Origin: Aquisalinus flavus
GTDB taxonomy: Bacteria > Pseudomonadota > Alphaproteobacteria > Caulobacterales > Parvularculaceae
Length of the DNA: 64,000 nt
Assembly: GCF_022559625.1 (NCBI RefSeq)
Contig: NZ_CP042288.1
Span: 1,202,409 to 1,266,408, forward strand
Direction: 5' to 3'
Shown here: positions 50,054-60,328 of the stretch, one piece after another
Position numbering within the stretch: position 1 is the first letter of the stretch
How the letters are laid out: each line of letters opens with the position of its first letter
Translations under genes and position numbers: made by a program
The notes under the pieces: model-generated
Database searches by the model: none
What the model was told of the DNA's origin: nothing
The model's input: only the letters and a program-made list of their open reading frames with translations

Positions 50054-50878
50054 TCAGGCGGAAGCCTGCTGCTCGTCCGCTGTCTCACCCTCTGCTTCCG
50101 ACGCTTCGGACGCTTCAGCCGCAGGCTCTTCCAGAGCCGGCTCTGCCGGTGCCTCTTCCATCTCGCCAAGGTCGACGCCCATATCGGCCGCGCTGGCAGA
50201 CAGGCCGTCGAGAACGGCGTCGGCAACGAGGTTGGTGTACAGCGCGATGGCCCGGGAAGCATCGTCATTACCCGGAATGATCAGGTCGATATTGTCCGGC
50301 GAGCAATTGGTATCGACAACGGCCACGACCGGGATGCCGAGCTTCTTGGCTTCCTGGATGGCGATCGCTTCTTTCTTCACGTCGATGACGAACATCAGGT
50401 CCGGCAGGCCGCCCATGTCGCGGATACCGCCGAGAGAGGCTTCCAGCTTTTCCTTGTCGCGCGACATGGTCAGCTGTTCCTTCTTGGTCAGGCCGACGCC
50501 GCCCTGGGCGAGGATTTCTTCCATCGATTTCAGGCGCTTGATGGAATTGGAGATCGTTTCCCAGTTGGTCAGCGTGCCACCGAGCCAGCGCACATTCATG
50601 TAATACTGTGCGCAGCGCTGGGCTGCTTCGGCGATCGGCTGCTGCGCCTGGCGCTTGGTGCCGACGAACAGGACGCGGCCGCCGCCGGCAACCACGTCGC
50701 GCACCTTGACGAGCGCCTGGTGCAGGAGGGGAACGGTCTGGGAAAGGTCGATGATATGGACACCATTACGGTCGCCGAAAATGAAATCCTTCATTTTCGG
50801 GTTCCAGCGATGGGTCTGGTGCCCAAAGTGTACGCCAGCTTCCAGCAGCTGGCGCATTGAATATTCTGGCAGCGCCAT
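50054..50878 (-). CDS. rpsB: 30S ribosomal protein S2
   Basis: This 274-residue protein has standard S2 sequence: [51 protein letters not shown] and [20 protein letters not shown]. An acidic Glu/Ala C-terminal tail of about 40 residues extends beyond the E. coli form. It is first in the rpsB-tsf operon. Confidence 0.98.
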   Translation of the reverse strand: MALPEYSMRQLLEAGVHFGHQTHRWNPKMKDFIFGDRNGVHIIDLSQTVPLLHQALVKVRDVVAGGGRVLFVGTKRQAQQPIAEAAQRCAQYYMNVRWLGGTLTNWETISNSIKRLKSMEEILAQGGVGLTKKEQLTMSRDKEKLEASLGGIRDMGGLPDLMFVIDVKKEAIAIQEAKKLGIPVVAVVDTNCSPDNIDLIIPGNDDASRAIALYTNLVADAVLDGLSASAADMGVDLGEMEEAPAEPALEEPAAEASEASEAEGETADEQQASA

Positions 50879-51054
50879 GAGTTACTCCTCGGTTATGTCC
50901 TCCGCGGGAATGTGGAAGCCGACGGCCACCGAAGATCATGTCCCGCGTGTGTGATGGGGGGCGGCATAGGCCCAAATGGGGCGCATTTCAACAGAAAAAT
51001 CGCGTATTTCAACGCTACTGGCCGCTGCCAAGCCTCGGCGCGGGGCAAACAGCG

Positions 51055-54000
51055 TCAGACCAGTTCGACATCGGCGACCCCTTCGATCGTCTTGATCGCG
51101 CCCTTCATGGCGACCGTCGCCGCGACCTCGCCTGGCAGCTTCATTTCGACTTCGCAGCCGGTTTCCGGCAGATAGAGCAGGATCGCTGCCGTGCCGGTTG
51201 CCTCAGCAGGCTTGCCGCTCTCGAACAGGCGCCGCCGGATCGACGGCAGGGCCTCCGGCGTCATCACCGAAATCCGCAACTCGGCTTTCGTCGTCGCGGC
51301 AGCCCGTTCCAGCAATTGAACGCCCTCGCCGGTGAGGCGAATCTCGCCGTCGCGGTCCTCGGCGGTCACCGACATCAACACCAGCTTGCCGGGCTGGAGA
51401 TGGTCGCGTGCCGCTTCGAGCAATTCAGAGAAGACGGTGACCTCGAACTCGCCGGTCTGGTCCGACAGGGCGATCCAGGCGAATGGCTTGCCGGTCTTCG
51501 AGCGGCGCGGCGTGAAGGCGCGGATGACCCCGGCGATCGCCAGATTGATCCGCGTATCGGCGGCGCGCTGGGCGACCTCCGTAAACGGGACGACATTCAG
51601 CTTGCGCAGGGCGGCAGCATAGTCGTCGAGCGGGTGGCCGGAGAAATAGAAACCGATGGCGGCGCGTTCATTGTCGAGCCGCTCCAGCGGCGGCCAGTCA
51701 TCGGCCTTTTTCAGCGGCGGCCGGGCCAGCGCCGGCGTCTCGGCTGCGCCGAACAGGCCGCCCTGATCGGACTTGCGCTCCTCGGCGACGGCAGAGGAAT
51801 AGCGCACGAGGAAATCGGCATTGGCGAAAATCTGCGCCCGGTTCGGATGGATCGAATCGAAGGCGCCAGCCTTGGCGAGGTTTTCAAAGCCGCGCTTGCC
51901 GATCATACGGCCATCGACGCGCTCGACGAAATCGAAGATGTCGGCGAACGGGCCGCCCTCGCGCCGGGTCTCGGCGATATGCGCCATGGCCGCCTCGCCG
52001 ACATTCTTGATCGCGCCGAGGGCATAGACGATGGCGCCGCCCTGATCCGACGTGTCGCCATCATGTTCGGGGTCTGCCTTCACGGTGAAATCGGCTTCGG
52101 ACACATTCACGTCCGGCGCCAGCACGGTGATGTAGCTGGCCCGTGCCTCTTTCATGAAGACGGCCAGCTTCTCGGTATTGGCGCGATCGAGCGACATCGA
52201 CGCGGCGAGGAATTCCGGCCCGTGATTGGCCTTGAGCCACGCTGTCTGATAGGCGATCCAGGCATAGGCGGCGGCGTGGGACTTGTTGAAGCCGTAACCG
52301 GCAAATTTCGCCACCATCTCGAAGATCGATTCCGCCTTGGCGCGGTCGACATTGTTCGCCTCCGCGCCCTCGACGAAGCGGATCTTCTGCTTGTCCATCT
52401 CCTCTTTTTTCTTCTTGCCCATGGCGCGGCGCAGAAGGTCGGCCTCGCCGAGGGAGTAGCCCGACAGGACCTGCGCGATCTGCATGACCTGCTCCTGATA
52501 GATGATGACCCCGTAGGTCTCCTTCAGGATGGTTTCCAGCAGCGGATGAAAATAGTCCGGCTTCTCGCGCCCGAACTTGCGCTCGATATAGGTCGGGATG
52601 TTCTCCATCGGCCCCGGCCGGTAGAGCGACACGAGCGCGATGATGTCTTCGAGCGTGTCGGGCTTGAGGCCGCGCAGGGTCGAGCGCATGCCGGTACTTT
52701 CAAGCTGGAACACGCCGACCGCCTGCCCCTCGCCCAGCATGTCATAGGTGTTCCGGTCATCGGTCGGGATATGATCGATGTCGATGGTGACCTTGCGCCT
52801 GGCCAGAAGCTCGACCGCGCGGCGGATGACAGTCAGCGTCTTCAGGCCGAGGAAGTCGAATTTCACGAGGCCCGCCGGCTCGACCCATTTCATGTTGAAC
52901 TGGGTCGCCGGCATGTCGGAGCGCGGATCGCGATAGAGCGGCACCAGCTCGTCGAGGGGCCGATCGCCGATCACGACGCCGGCGGCGTGGGTCGAGGCAT
53001 GACGGTAGAGGCCTTCGAGCTTCTGCGCCTTGACCAGCAGGTCGGCGACCTGGGCATCCTTGTCGCGTTCCTCGCGCAGCCGCGGCTCGGTATTGATCGC
53101 CTCGCGCAGGGTGACCGGGTTGGCCGGGTTGTTCGGCACCAGCTTGCACAGCCGGTCGACCTGCATGAACGGCATGTTCAGGACGCGGCCGACATCGCGC
53201 AGCACCGCGCGGGCCTGCAGCTTGCCGAAGGTGATGATCTGGGCGACCCGGTCACGGCCATATTTCTCCTGCACGTAGGAAATCACCTCGTCGCGCCGGT
53301 CCTGGCAGAAATCGATGTCGAAGTCGGGCATGGAGACCCGCTCGGGATTGAGAAAGCGCTCGAACAGCAGGCCGAAGCGCAACGGGTCGAGATCGGTGAT
53401 CGTCAGCGACCAGGCGACGAGCGAGCCCGCCCCGGAGCCCCGCCCCGGTCCGACCGGCACGCCATGCGCCTTGGCCCATTTGATGAAGTCGGCAACGATC
53501 AGGAAGTAGCCGGGAAAGCCCATGCCGCGGATGATCTGGAGTTCCTTGTCGAGCCGGGCCCAATAGTCCTCGACCGGCGCGGCGGGCGTGCCATCGGCAA
53601 GGCGCCGCTCCAGCCCCTCGCGCGCCTGACGGGCAAGCTCCGCCGCCTCGCCATCGACGTCATCGGCAAAGCGCGGCAGGATCGGCTCGTGCTGACGCGG
53701 GCGGAAGGCGCAGCGCCGGGCGATGAGCACGGTATTCTCGACCGCTTCGGGCAAGTCCTCGAACAGCTGCGCCATCTCCGCGCTCGACCTGAAGTAATGA
53801 TCGGCAGCAAGCTGGCGGCGGTCGTCCATATGCACATAAGCGCCCCCGGCGATACACAGGAAGGCATCATGCGCCTCGTGATCGTCCGGTGACGGGAAAT
53901 AGGGCTCCGCCGTCGCAACCACCGGCAAGTGGCGGTCATAGGCGAGACCGAGCAGCTGGTTCTCATAGGGCTGCCGGAAGCCCCCGCGGCCATCGGCATG

Positions 54001-54528
54001 ACGCTGGATCTCGACATAAAGCCGGTCGCCGAAGATCGCCTGCAACCGCGCGACCAGCTCCGCCGCCTCGTCGTCGCGGTCGAGGGCAAGGAACCGGTCT
54101 ACCGGCCCGTTGGGTCCGCCGGTCAGACAGATCAGCCCGTCGGCACGGGCCGCGATCCGCTCCAGCGAGGAGGCGACGGCAGTTTCACTGGCCGACGACA
54201 GGAAGGCCTCGCTGGTCAGTTTGAGGAGGTTGCGATAGCCGGTCTCGCTGCTGGCAAGCAGAACGAGCGACGGCAGCGGGCCGATCGACGGTTGCGGCTG
54301 CCCCAGCGCTGCCGGATCGAGCGCCAGTTGCAGGCCGGTGATCGGCTGGATACCGGCGCCGGCGAGCACTTCGGACGCCTCCAGGGCGCCGAACAGATTA
54401 TTCGTGTCGGTGACGGCAACGGCCGGCATCTCATGCTCGAGACACAACTCCTTCAGCCGGGCGATATGGATTGCCCCTTCGGCGAGCGAATAGGAAGAAT
54501 GGAGATGAAGATGGATGAACGGCTGCAT
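51055..54528 (-). CDS. dnaE: DNA polymerase III subunit alpha
   Basis: This is the replicative polymerase. The 1157 residues are normal for DnaE1. The N-terminal PHP domain starts FIHLHLHSSYSLAEGAI. The catalytic Asp motif is MPDFDIDFCQDRRDEVI, with GPGRGSGAGSLVAW before it. Finger and beta-binding regions follow, and an OB-fold lies near 1000-1080 (NLAIAGVIRAFTPRRSKTG). AGGAG lies five bases before the ATG. A 31-codon SOS-box-controlled gene ends 64 bp upstream on the same strand with no terminator between, so dnaE may be partly damage-inducible. Confidence 0.97.
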   Translation of the reverse strand: MQPFIHLHLHSSYSLAEGAIHIARLKELCLEHEMPAVAVTDTNNLFGALEASEVLAGAGIQPITGLQLALDPAALGQPQPSIGPLPSLVLLASSETGYRNLLKLTSEAFLSSASETAVASSLERIAARADGLICLTGGPNGPVDRFLALDRDDEAAELVARLQAIFGDRLYVEIQRHADGRGGFRQPYENQLLGLAYDRHLPVVATAEPYFPSPDDHEAHDAFLCIAGGAYVHMDDRRQLAADHYFRSSAEMAQLFEDLPEAVENTVLIARRCAFRPRQHEPILPRFADDVDGEAAELARQAREGLERRLADGTPAAPVEDYWARLDKELQIIRGMGFPGYFLIVADFIKWAKAHGVPVGPGRGSGAGSLVAWSLTITDLDPLRFGLLFERFLNPERVSMPDFDIDFCQDRRDEVISYVQEKYGRDRVAQIITFGKLQARAVLRDVGRVLNMPFMQVDRLCKLVPNNPANPVTLREAINTEPRLREERDKDAQVADLLVKAQKLEGLYRHASTHAAGVVIGDRPLDELVPLYRDPRSDMPATQFNMKWVEPAGLVKFDFLGLKTLTVIRRAVELLARRKVTIDIDHIPTDDRNTYDMLGEGQAVGVFQLESTGMRSTLRGLKPDTLEDIIALVSLYRPGPMENIPTYIERKFGREKPDYFHPLLETILKETYGVIIYQEQVMQIAQVLSGYSLGEADLLRRAMGKKKKEEMDKQKIRFVEGAEANNVDRAKAESIFEMVAKFAGYGFNKSHAAAYAWIAYQTAWLKANHGPEFLAASMSLDRANTEKLAVFMKEARASYITVLAPDVNVSEADFTVKADPEHDGDTSDQGGAIVYALGAIKNVGEAAMAHIAETRREGGPFADIFDFVERVDGRMIGKRGFENLAKAGAFDSIHPNRAQIFANADFLVRYSSAVAEERKSDQGGLFGAAETPALARPPLKKADDWPPLERLDNERAAIGFYFSGHPLDDYAAALRKLNVVPFTEVAQRAADTRINLAIAGVIRAFTPRRSKTGKPFAWIALSDQTGEFEVTVFSELLEAARDHLQPGKLVLMSVTAEDRDGEIRLTGEGVQLLERAAATTKAELRISVMTPEALPSIRRRLFESGKPAEATGTAAILLYLPETGCEVEMKLPGEVAATVAMKGAIKTIEGVADVELV

Positions 54529-54592
54529 GATGTCTCCTTAGCCCGATTTGCCCGCCTTTCATGCCGCCGAGTTTTCCCCAATCGCGTCCGGA

Positions 54593-54688
54593 TCAGCCGG
54601 CGAGAAGCCCGCTCCAAAGATACACCGCCGCCACCAGACCGAGCATGACGCCGAGACCGAGACCATCACGGATGAGATGTGCGTTCAT
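54593..54688 (-). CDS. SOS-controlled 31-residue single-pass membrane micropeptide (candidate)
   Basis: The ORF has 31 codons plus TGA. The ATG at 54688 is preceded by AAGGAGG at five bases, close to the best ribosome-binding site in the window. The peptide has a short polar head (MNAHLIRD) and then one hydrophobic span to the end (key part VMLGLVAAVYLWSGLL, residues 14-29), so it should be an inner-membrane peptide. A promoter with two LexA boxes lies directly upstream. LexA-controlled membrane peptides of about 29 residues are known: SidA of Caulobacter, which blocks division through FtsW, and TisB of E. coli, a depolarising toxin. Equivalence to either is inference. It lies between lolD and dnaE. 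Confidence 0.8.
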   Translation of the reverse strand: MNAHLIRDGLGLGVMLGLVAAVYLWSGLLAG

Positions 54689-54705
54689 GAGACCCTCCTT
54701 CACTT

Positions 54706-54754
54706 GTTCGTCTTATGTTCCCTTCTTGATATTCTCTTTTTGTTCTCATGTCCA
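54706..54754 (-). promoter_or_regulatory. Promoter with tandem LexA boxes for the micropeptide gene
   Basis: On the minus strand GAACATAAGACGAAC (54706-54720) is a perfect GAAC-N7-GAAC SOS box. GAACAAAAAGAGAAT (54731-54745) is a second box with one mismatch. A -35 TGGACA (54749-54754) and -10 TATCAA (54726-54731) are 17 bases apart. The upstream box fills the spacer and overlaps the first -10 base, and the perfect box covers the predicted start site. Its spacer ATAAGAC resembles ATGAGTA in the lexA box. Confidence 0.85.
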
Positions 54755-54814
54755 GTATTTTGTGGCCGGGCCGTCAGGCGCGTGCAATACGCCCGAAAAT
54801 GAAAGGGTTGGAGC

Positions 54815-55528
54815 CTATTCGCCGAGAATGGTGACGGTACTCTCGTCGATCTCGACCGGAACCAGACGGCGGTCCTTGATCGCGACGACCCGGTCCATGC
54901 GCGCCGCGAGCGCCCGGTCATGGGTTGCAATCAGCGCGGCCAGCCCCCGCTCCTGCACGATCGCCAGGAGCGCATCGAAGACCCGGCCCGACGTCTCGAC
55001 GTCGAGATTGCCGGTGGGCTCATCGGCCAGCAGCAGGGACGGCTCGTTGGCCAGCGCCCGCGCCACCGCAACCCGCTGCTTCTCGCCGCCCGAGAGTTGC
55101 GCCGGCTGGTGCTGCAAGCGTTCGCCAAGACCGAGATTGGTCAGGATCGAGGTCGAGCGGATGTCAGCCTGCTTCTGGCTGTGCCCGGCGATGAGCTGCG
55201 GCAGCGAGACATTGCCGAGCGCGGTGAATTCGGGCTGGAGATGATGGAACTGGTAGACGAAGCCCAGCGTGTCGCGGCGCAGGCGCGTGCGCTCCGCATC
55301 GTTCAACATCGACGTCGCCCGGCCATTGATATAGACCTCGCCGCTCGTCGGCTCCTCGAGCAGGCCGGCGACATGCAGGAGCGAGGACTTGCCCGATCCT
55401 GACGGCCCGAGCAGCGCGACGACCTCGCCCCTCCCGATCGAAAAATCAACGCCTTCGAGCACTTTCAACTCACCGTAAAAACGGTCAAGCTTTTCAAGAC
55501 GCAGGACTGTTTCTTTCATATCGCTCAT
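54815..55528 (-). CDS. lolD: Lipoprotein-releasing ABC transporter ATP-binding protein
   Basis: LolD is the ATPase of the LolCDE complex, which extracts lipoproteins from the inner membrane. It has 237 residues with Walker [12 protein letters not shown], signature [15 protein letters not shown], Walker [13 protein letters not shown] and the H-loop ATHD. It follows lolC after 11 bases. Confidence 0.96.
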   Translation of the reverse strand: MSDMKETVLRLEKLDRFYGELKVLEGVDFSIGRGEVVALLGPSGSGKSSLLHVAGLLEEPTSGEVYINGRATSMLNDAERTRLRRDTLGFVYQFHHLQPEFTALGNVSLPQLIAGHSQKQADIRSTSILTNLGLGERLQHQPAQLSGGEKQRVAVARALANEPSLLLADEPTGNLDVETSGRVFDALLAIVQERGLAALIATHDRALAARMDRVVAIKDRRLVPVEIDESTVTILGE

Positions 55529-55539
55529 GACCTTGCCTC

Positions 55540-56853
55540 TTACTCGTAACGCAGCGCTTCGACGGGATCGAGGCTGGCGGCGCGCCAGGCCGGATAGAGC
55601 GTCGACAGGAAGGACATGACCAGCGAGAACGAGACGACGGAGATCACCTCGGCCATCTGCACCCGCGCCGGCATCTGGTCGAACAGATAGACGTCCGCCG
55701 GGAACAGGCGGAAGCCGAACCAGTCGGACAGGGCCATTTCGATCGGTCCCACATTGAGGCTGATCAGGATGCCGAGGACCAGGCCGGTCAGCGTGCCGAG
55801 GAAACCGATCATCATCCCCGACAGGAAGAAGATGCGCATGATCGACCCGCGCGTCGCGCCGAGGGTGCGCATCACGGCAATGTCGGACATCTTGTCCTTC
55901 ACCAGCATGACGAGGCCGGTAATGATGTTGAGCACGGCCACGGCGAGGATCAGCGACAGGATGATCCGCATCAGCGCCCGTTCGGTCTGCAGCGCGTTGA
56001 AATAGGTCTGGTGCAGGTTCTGCCAGTTATAGGCAAAGAGCGTATCGCTCAGCCGGGAAATGATCCGCTCCTGATAGGGCCGGATGTCCTGCGGCTGGTC
56101 GACGCGCACCTCGATCTTGTCGACAGCATCGCCGCGACGGAAGAACAGCTGGGCCTGCTGCAGCGGCATGTAGATGAAGCCGCTGTCATATTCCGACATG
56201 CCGATCGCATAGATTGCGCCGACATAATATGTCTTGTCGCGGATCGGCGCCGTGCCCATCGGCGTCTCGGCCCCGCCTGCGGTGATGACGGTCACGGGGC
56301 TGCCGATGCCGACCCCGAGGCTGGCCGCGAGCCGCCGGCCCATGACTATCTCGTTGCCGCCATTACGGCCCTCACCGAATGTCTCGAGCGAGCCTTCGAG
56401 CAGATGGCCCTCGCCGGCGATCATGTCTATATTGCGCAGGTCCTCCGGCTCGATGCCGTAGGCAATGGCGGCGGTCTGGCCTGCGGCGGTGAGATAGACG
56501 TAGTCCTGGACGATCGGGATCGCCGACTCTACGCCGGCAATCTGGCGCAGTTCCTCGCTGATGGCGGGGTATGCCGTCAGCTCGGTATCCTGTGTCGCCT
56601 CGACATAGATATGCCCGTTCACGCCGAGCAATTGTTCCAGCAGCTTGGCACGGAAGCCTTCCATCACCGACATGACGACGATCAGTACCGTGACGGCGAG
56701 CGCGATGCCGATAAAGGCGATGATCGAGATCAGCGAGACGCCCGACCCCTTCTTGGTCGCTGAAATATAACGCCGCGCCACGGTCCATTCGAACAGGCCG
56801 AAGGGCCGTGTTGCCGAGCCTGTCGATGTGGCGGTGTCTGTCGATGCGGTCAT
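55540..56853 (-). CDS. lolC: Lipoprotein-releasing ABC transporter permease
   Basis: This 437-residue LolC/E-type permease starts [20 protein letters not shown], with the first membrane helix ([20 protein letters not shown]) after it. A large periplasmic MacB-like domain (about 55-290) and three C-terminal helices follow. Alphaproteobacteria have one such subunit serving both LolC and LolE roles. In many relatives proS is directly upstream; here a four-gene cassette intervenes. Confidence 0.95.
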   Translation of the reverse strand: MTASTDTATSTGSATRPFGLFEWTVARRYISATKKGSGVSLISIIAFIGIALAVTVLIVVMSVMEGFRAKLLEQLLGVNGHIYVEATQDTELTAYPAISEELRQIAGVESAIPIVQDYVYLTAAGQTAAIAYGIEPEDLRNIDMIAGEGHLLEGSLETFGEGRNGGNEIVMGRRLAASLGVGIGSPVTVITAGGAETPMGTAPIRDKTYYVGAIYAIGMSEYDSGFIYMPLQQAQLFFRRGDAVDKIEVRVDQPQDIRPYQERIISRLSDTLFAYNWQNLHQTYFNALQTERALMRIILSLILAVAVLNIITGLVMLVKDKMSDIAVMRTLGATRGSIMRIFFLSGMMIGFLGTLTGLVLGILISLNVGPIEMALSDWFGFRLFPADVYLFDQMPARVQMAEVISVVSFSLVMSFLSTLYPAWRAASLDPVEALRYE

Positions 56854-56998
56854 GGTCTCGCCCGGCGCCCTGAAGTTGACAATTGCCAGACCATGGGCGG
56901 CTTCATCAAGCCCGGCAAGTGTTGTCTGCTTAATAATTCACCTGAAGAAAGGCGAACAGAGAATGGCTTTGCGTCCTCAACCCGGCTGGGATGAACGC

Positions 56999-58366
56999 TC
57001 ATGCCCAGCCCTCCATCCACTTGTACCGCTCACCGGCCCTGAAGCGCGACAGACCATTGCGCAGCACGGCTTCAAGATCGTCGACGCGGGCGGCGATCTC
57101 CCGGCGATCATCTTCGCTGATCATCGCCACCATAGCCGCCTTTTCCAGCGCCCGGGCGTGATGGAGGACCACCGCCTTGCGCGCCGGATCGTCGACATCG
57201 AACAGCACATTGGCCAGAACCGTCAGTGTCGACAGGCTGGCATTGCGGTCCCTCGCCACATAAGGGCGGATGCGGTCGAAGATAAGGCTGGCGATTTCCT
57301 CGAAATCCAGCGGCCGCGCGATGACACGGATATGGCCCTCCTCGTCCCGGCGCATCGCCGCTGGAGACTTCCCGCGACCCGCCGCAGTCAGCGCCGCCCC
57401 CATCCAGTGGATCGTATCCGTCGCCGTATAGGGGTCGTTGATACCGGGAGACAGGGCACGCGCGGTGATCCCGGTCAGCTGGTCGATCAGGAAACCGACG
57501 TCCTGATCCGGCGTTTTCGCCGCGCCCCATGCATAGCAGGAGCGGATCGCCACCAGCGCTTCCGTCGAGGCATTTTCCGGCGGCCATATCCAGGCAAGCG
57601 GCCGGTCGTCGGCGACGAAGTCGCCCGGGCGCCGGGTCACGCGCACGATCAGCCCCTTGTCTTTCGCCGTCTTGAAGATCGCTTCGGCCGACAGCGTGTA
57701 GATATAGCCCGTACCATTGGCGAGAACCGGCACGGCATCCTGCAGGAACCCTTCGGGCAGCTCAGGCGCAGCGCTGCCGCCATTGCCCTCACCCAGCTCC
57801 TCGGGAAAGCGGCTCCGGATATTGTCGATCAGATCCCTCCCCAGCCGGGCGATGACATTGGAGACATGCAACGTCTCGAGGATATGGTGAATGAAATAGA
57901 TGAACATGATCAGGCTCGCGCCTGCAAAGAAAAGGGCGATAATCACCGTCAGATGCGGCACGAAGGTCGTCTCGCCCGCATGCACGCGATAGAGCGCGAG
58001 CAGGCAATAGACGAAGGTCGCGATAAAGATGCCCAGCACTGCCTGGTTCGACTTGTCGCGCATGAATTCCGGGATGATATGCGGCCCATACTGACCTGAC
58101 GCGAAGACGATGGCGGCGATGGTGATGGAGAACACGATACCGGCGACGGAAAGCATCGACCCGCCGACGAGGGTCAGGATGGCACGCGCGCCCTCCGGGC
58201 TGCCCGATCCGAACCAGCTGATCTGTGTAAAGACCTCTTTATCGAGTATGACGTCGAGCTGCAGCGACCCGAACGCAAGGAGGATGGCCCCGGACACGAT
58301 CGTCCCGGGCACAAACCAGTAACTCGCCTTGATCCGGCGATAGAGAGCCAGCGCCCGCGTCTTCAT
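56999..58366 (-). CDS. DUF2254-type membrane protein
   Basis: The protein has 455 residues. About four membrane segments occur in the first 160 residues (FVPGTIVSGAILLAFGSLQL, SVAGIVFSITIAAIVFASGQ, AVLGIFIATFVYCLLALYRV, LTVIIALFFAGASLIMFIYF). The rest is a large soluble region with DQDVGFLIDQLTGITARALS and PGINDPYTATDTIHW, a hallmark of DUF2254. The function is not known. Its ATG overlaps the stop of the AspA/AstE-like gene (ATGA), so it is the last gene of a coupled cassette with RimK and RimB-like genes. Confidence 0.85.
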   Translation of the reverse strand: MKTRALALYRRIKASYWFVPGTIVSGAILLAFGSLQLDVILDKEVFTQISWFGSGSPEGARAILTLVGGSMLSVAGIVFSITIAAIVFASGQYGPHIIPEFMRDKSNQAVLGIFIATFVYCLLALYRVHAGETTFVPHLTVIIALFFAGASLIMFIYFIHHILETLHVSNVIARLGRDLIDNIRSRFPEELGEGNGGSAAPELPEGFLQDAVPVLANGTGYIYTLSAEAIFKTAKDKGLIVRVTRRPGDFVADDRPLAWIWPPENASTEALVAIRSCYAWGAAKTPDQDVGFLIDQLTGITARALSPGINDPYTATDTIHWMGAALTAAGRGKSPAAMRRDEEGHIRVIARPLDFEEIASLIFDRIRPYVARDRNASLSTLTVLANVLFDVDDPARKAVVLHHARALEKAAMVAMISEDDRREIAARVDDLEAVLRNGLSRFRAGERYKWMEGWA

Positions 58367-59397
58367 ACAATCTCCGTATCGAACAGCGGATCGCTGCCGA
58401 GTTGCTTCTCGAGGGACTGGATATCCTCGTCGGTTGCGCCGGGGTCGAACACTTTCGCGATGTGAAAGATCGCATCGCCCTGATTGACGGCGGGCATGTT
58501 CGAACGGCCGATGATTATGCCGCTGATCGGCGCCCGCAGCTCCTTTTCCTCATGGCCAAGCGGAGCGGAGACGATGGAGAGCACCTCCCCCTTCTCTACG
58601 GCATCTCCAAGGCCCTTCAGAAGGCGCATCAGGCCGCCGGAGGGCGCACGCACCCATAGGCTGAGCTTGGACATGACCGGCTCGTTCGCGCCCTGCGCAA
58701 AGCCCCGCCGGTGTAGCATGCCGAGATGCTGCATCACGCGCATCACGCCCTTCACCCCGATGCGCACGGCGAACTCGTTGAACCGCAGCGCCTCGCCTGC
58801 CTCATAGAGGAGCGTGTTGACACCGACCGCCTGCGCTGCCTCGCGCAAAGATCCGTCGCGGATATCCGTCTTCAGGATGATCGGCGCGCCGAACGCGGCG
58901 GCCATGTCCTTTACAGCGCTGCTTGCAAGGTCCGCCCTGATCTGGGGCAGGTTTTCCCGGTGGATAGCGGCGGTATGCAGGTCGATGCCATAATCGGACC
59001 GCGAGACGATTTCTTCCATGAACTTGTAGGCCAGCTGCCCTGCGAGCGAGCCGCTCTTCGACCCCGGGAACGACCGGTTGAGGTCGCGCCGGTCCGGCAG
59101 GTAGCGGGAGTTGGCAATGAAGCCATAGGTGTTGACGATCGGGATCAGCAGCAGCGTGCCGCGGACCTTTTCAACCGTCAGCTTGCTGACGAGCCGCCGG
59201 ATGATTTCCGCCCCGAGGATTTCATCGCCATGGATCGCCGCCGAGACGAACAGCACGGGGCCGGGCTTCCTGCCGTGCATGATATGCACCGGCATCGAGA
59301 CCTTGGTGTGATCGGACAGGACACTGAGGGGCAATTCGACTGTCTTCTGGGTGCCGGGGTCGATGGTCTGCCCACCAATCGGGAATGGCTCTCGCAT
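58363..59397 (-). CDS. Succinylglutamate desuccinylase/aspartoacylase family zinc hydrolase
   Basis: The protein has 344 residues. The M14-like zinc site is visible as AAIHGDEILGAE (His, Glu) and DYGIDLHTAA (third ligand His), with RDLNRSFPG supplying the substrate-binding Arg/Asn. The C-terminal part (about 250-320, VEKGEVLSIVSAPLGHEEKE) is a biotinyl/lipoyl-like beta domain common in this subgroup. It would hydrolyse an amide next to an acidic amino acid. Its setting between rimK and DUF2254 suggests that it acts on a glutamylated or related product. Confidence 0.88.
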   Translation of the reverse strand: MREPFPIGGQTIDPGTQKTVELPLSVLSDHTKVSMPVHIMHGRKPGPVLFVSAAIHGDEILGAEIIRRLVSKLTVEKVRGTLLLIPIVNTYGFIANSRYLPDRRDLNRSFPGSKSGSLAGQLAYKFMEEIVSRSDYGIDLHTAAIHRENLPQIRADLASSAVKDMAAAFGAPIILKTDIRDGSLREAAQAVGVNTLLYEAGEALRFNEFAVRIGVKGVMRVMQHLGMLHRRGFAQGANEPVMSKLSLWVRAPSGGLMRLLKGLGDAVEKGEVLSIVSAPLGHEEKELRAPISGIIIGRSNMPAVNQGDAIFHIAKVFDPGATDEDIQSLEKQLGSDPLFDTEIV

Positions 59398-59406
59398 CCG
59401 GCGCTA

Positions 59407-60312
59407 CTATCCCTTGCCTCTGGTCTTCGTCTTGCCGGGAACCGCTGCCTTCTCGATATGCTCGATGATCTTGCCAGCGACGTCTATGCCCGTTGCCGTC
59501 TCGACGCCCTCAAGGCCGGGCGAGGAATTGACCTCCATCACGACCGGGCCATGATTGGAACGGAGCAGATCAACGCCACACACATTCAGGCCCATGGCCT
59601 TGGCCGCCGCCATCGCGGTGGAACGCTCGGTCGGGGTGATCTTGATCGCCCTGGCCGATCCGCCGCGATGCAGGTTGGAGCGGAAATCGCCCTCCTTGCC
59701 CTTGCGCATCATCGCCGCGACGACCTTGTCGCCGACGACGAGGCAGCGGATATCCTCGCCATTTGCCTCTTTCACGAATTCCTGCACCAGGATGTCGGTC
59801 GAGACCGACGAGAATGCCTGTATGACAGACTCGGCAGATTTGTTGGTCTCGGCAAGCACGACACCCAGCCCCTGCGTTCCCTCCAGCAGCTTGATGACAA
59901 CCGGTGCACCGCCCATCAGTTCCAGCATCTTTGCAGCGTCGGAGGTCCTGTGGGCAAAGATCGTGACCGGCAGCCCGATCCCCTTGCGCGCCAGCAGCTG
60001 CAGCGACCGCAGCTTGTCGCGCGAGCGCGAGATCGCGACCGATTCATTGACGGGATAGACGCCCATCATCTCGAACTGGCGCAGAATGGCGGTACCGAAG
60101 AAAGTCACCGAGGCACCGATGCGCGGGATCACCGCGTCATACATGCCGAGCTTTTCGCCGCCATAGATGATCTCGGGCTTGTGGGCCGCGATATTGATAT
60201 AGCACCGCAGGTGATTGATGACGTCGATCTCGTGACCGCGCGCCTGGGCAGCCTCGACAAGGCGCCTGTGCGAGTAGAGATTGGCGTTGCGGCACATCAG
60301 TGCGAGTTTCAT
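59407..60312 (-). CDS. rimK: RimK family alpha-L-glutamate ligase
   Basis: This ATP-grasp ligase adds glutamate to an acceptor; in E. coli this is the C-terminus of ribosomal protein S6. It has 301 residues from the ATG at 60312 ([20 protein letters not shown]), equal to E. coli RimK in length; the open frame to 60435 overlaps the RimB-like gene. ATP-grasp landmarks are [33 protein letters not shown] and [12 protein letters not shown]. It lies between the RimB-like and AspA/AstE-like genes. The local substrate is not known. Confidence 0.93.
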   Translation of the reverse strand: MKLALMCRNANLYSHRRLVEAAQARGHEIDVINHLRCYINIAAHKPEIIYGGEKLGMYDAVIPRIGASVTFFGTAILRQFEMMGVYPVNESVAISRSRDKLRSLQLLARKGIGLPVTIFAHRTSDAAKMLELMGGAPVVIKLLEGTQGLGVVLAETNKSAESVIQAFSSVSTDILVQEFVKEANGEDIRCLVVGDKVVAAMMRKGKEGDFRSNLHRGGSARAIKITPTERSTAMAAAKAMGLNVCGVDLLRSNHGPVVMEVNSSPGLEGVETATGIDVAGKIIEHIEKAAVPGKTKTRGKG

Positions 60313-60328
60313 GGACAACCTTTGTTGG

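Noticed and set aside
50938..53892. A 984-codon open frame on the plus strand
   Set aside because: It is antisense to dnaE, which carries all polymerase motifs. There is no ribosome-binding site or recognisable domain.
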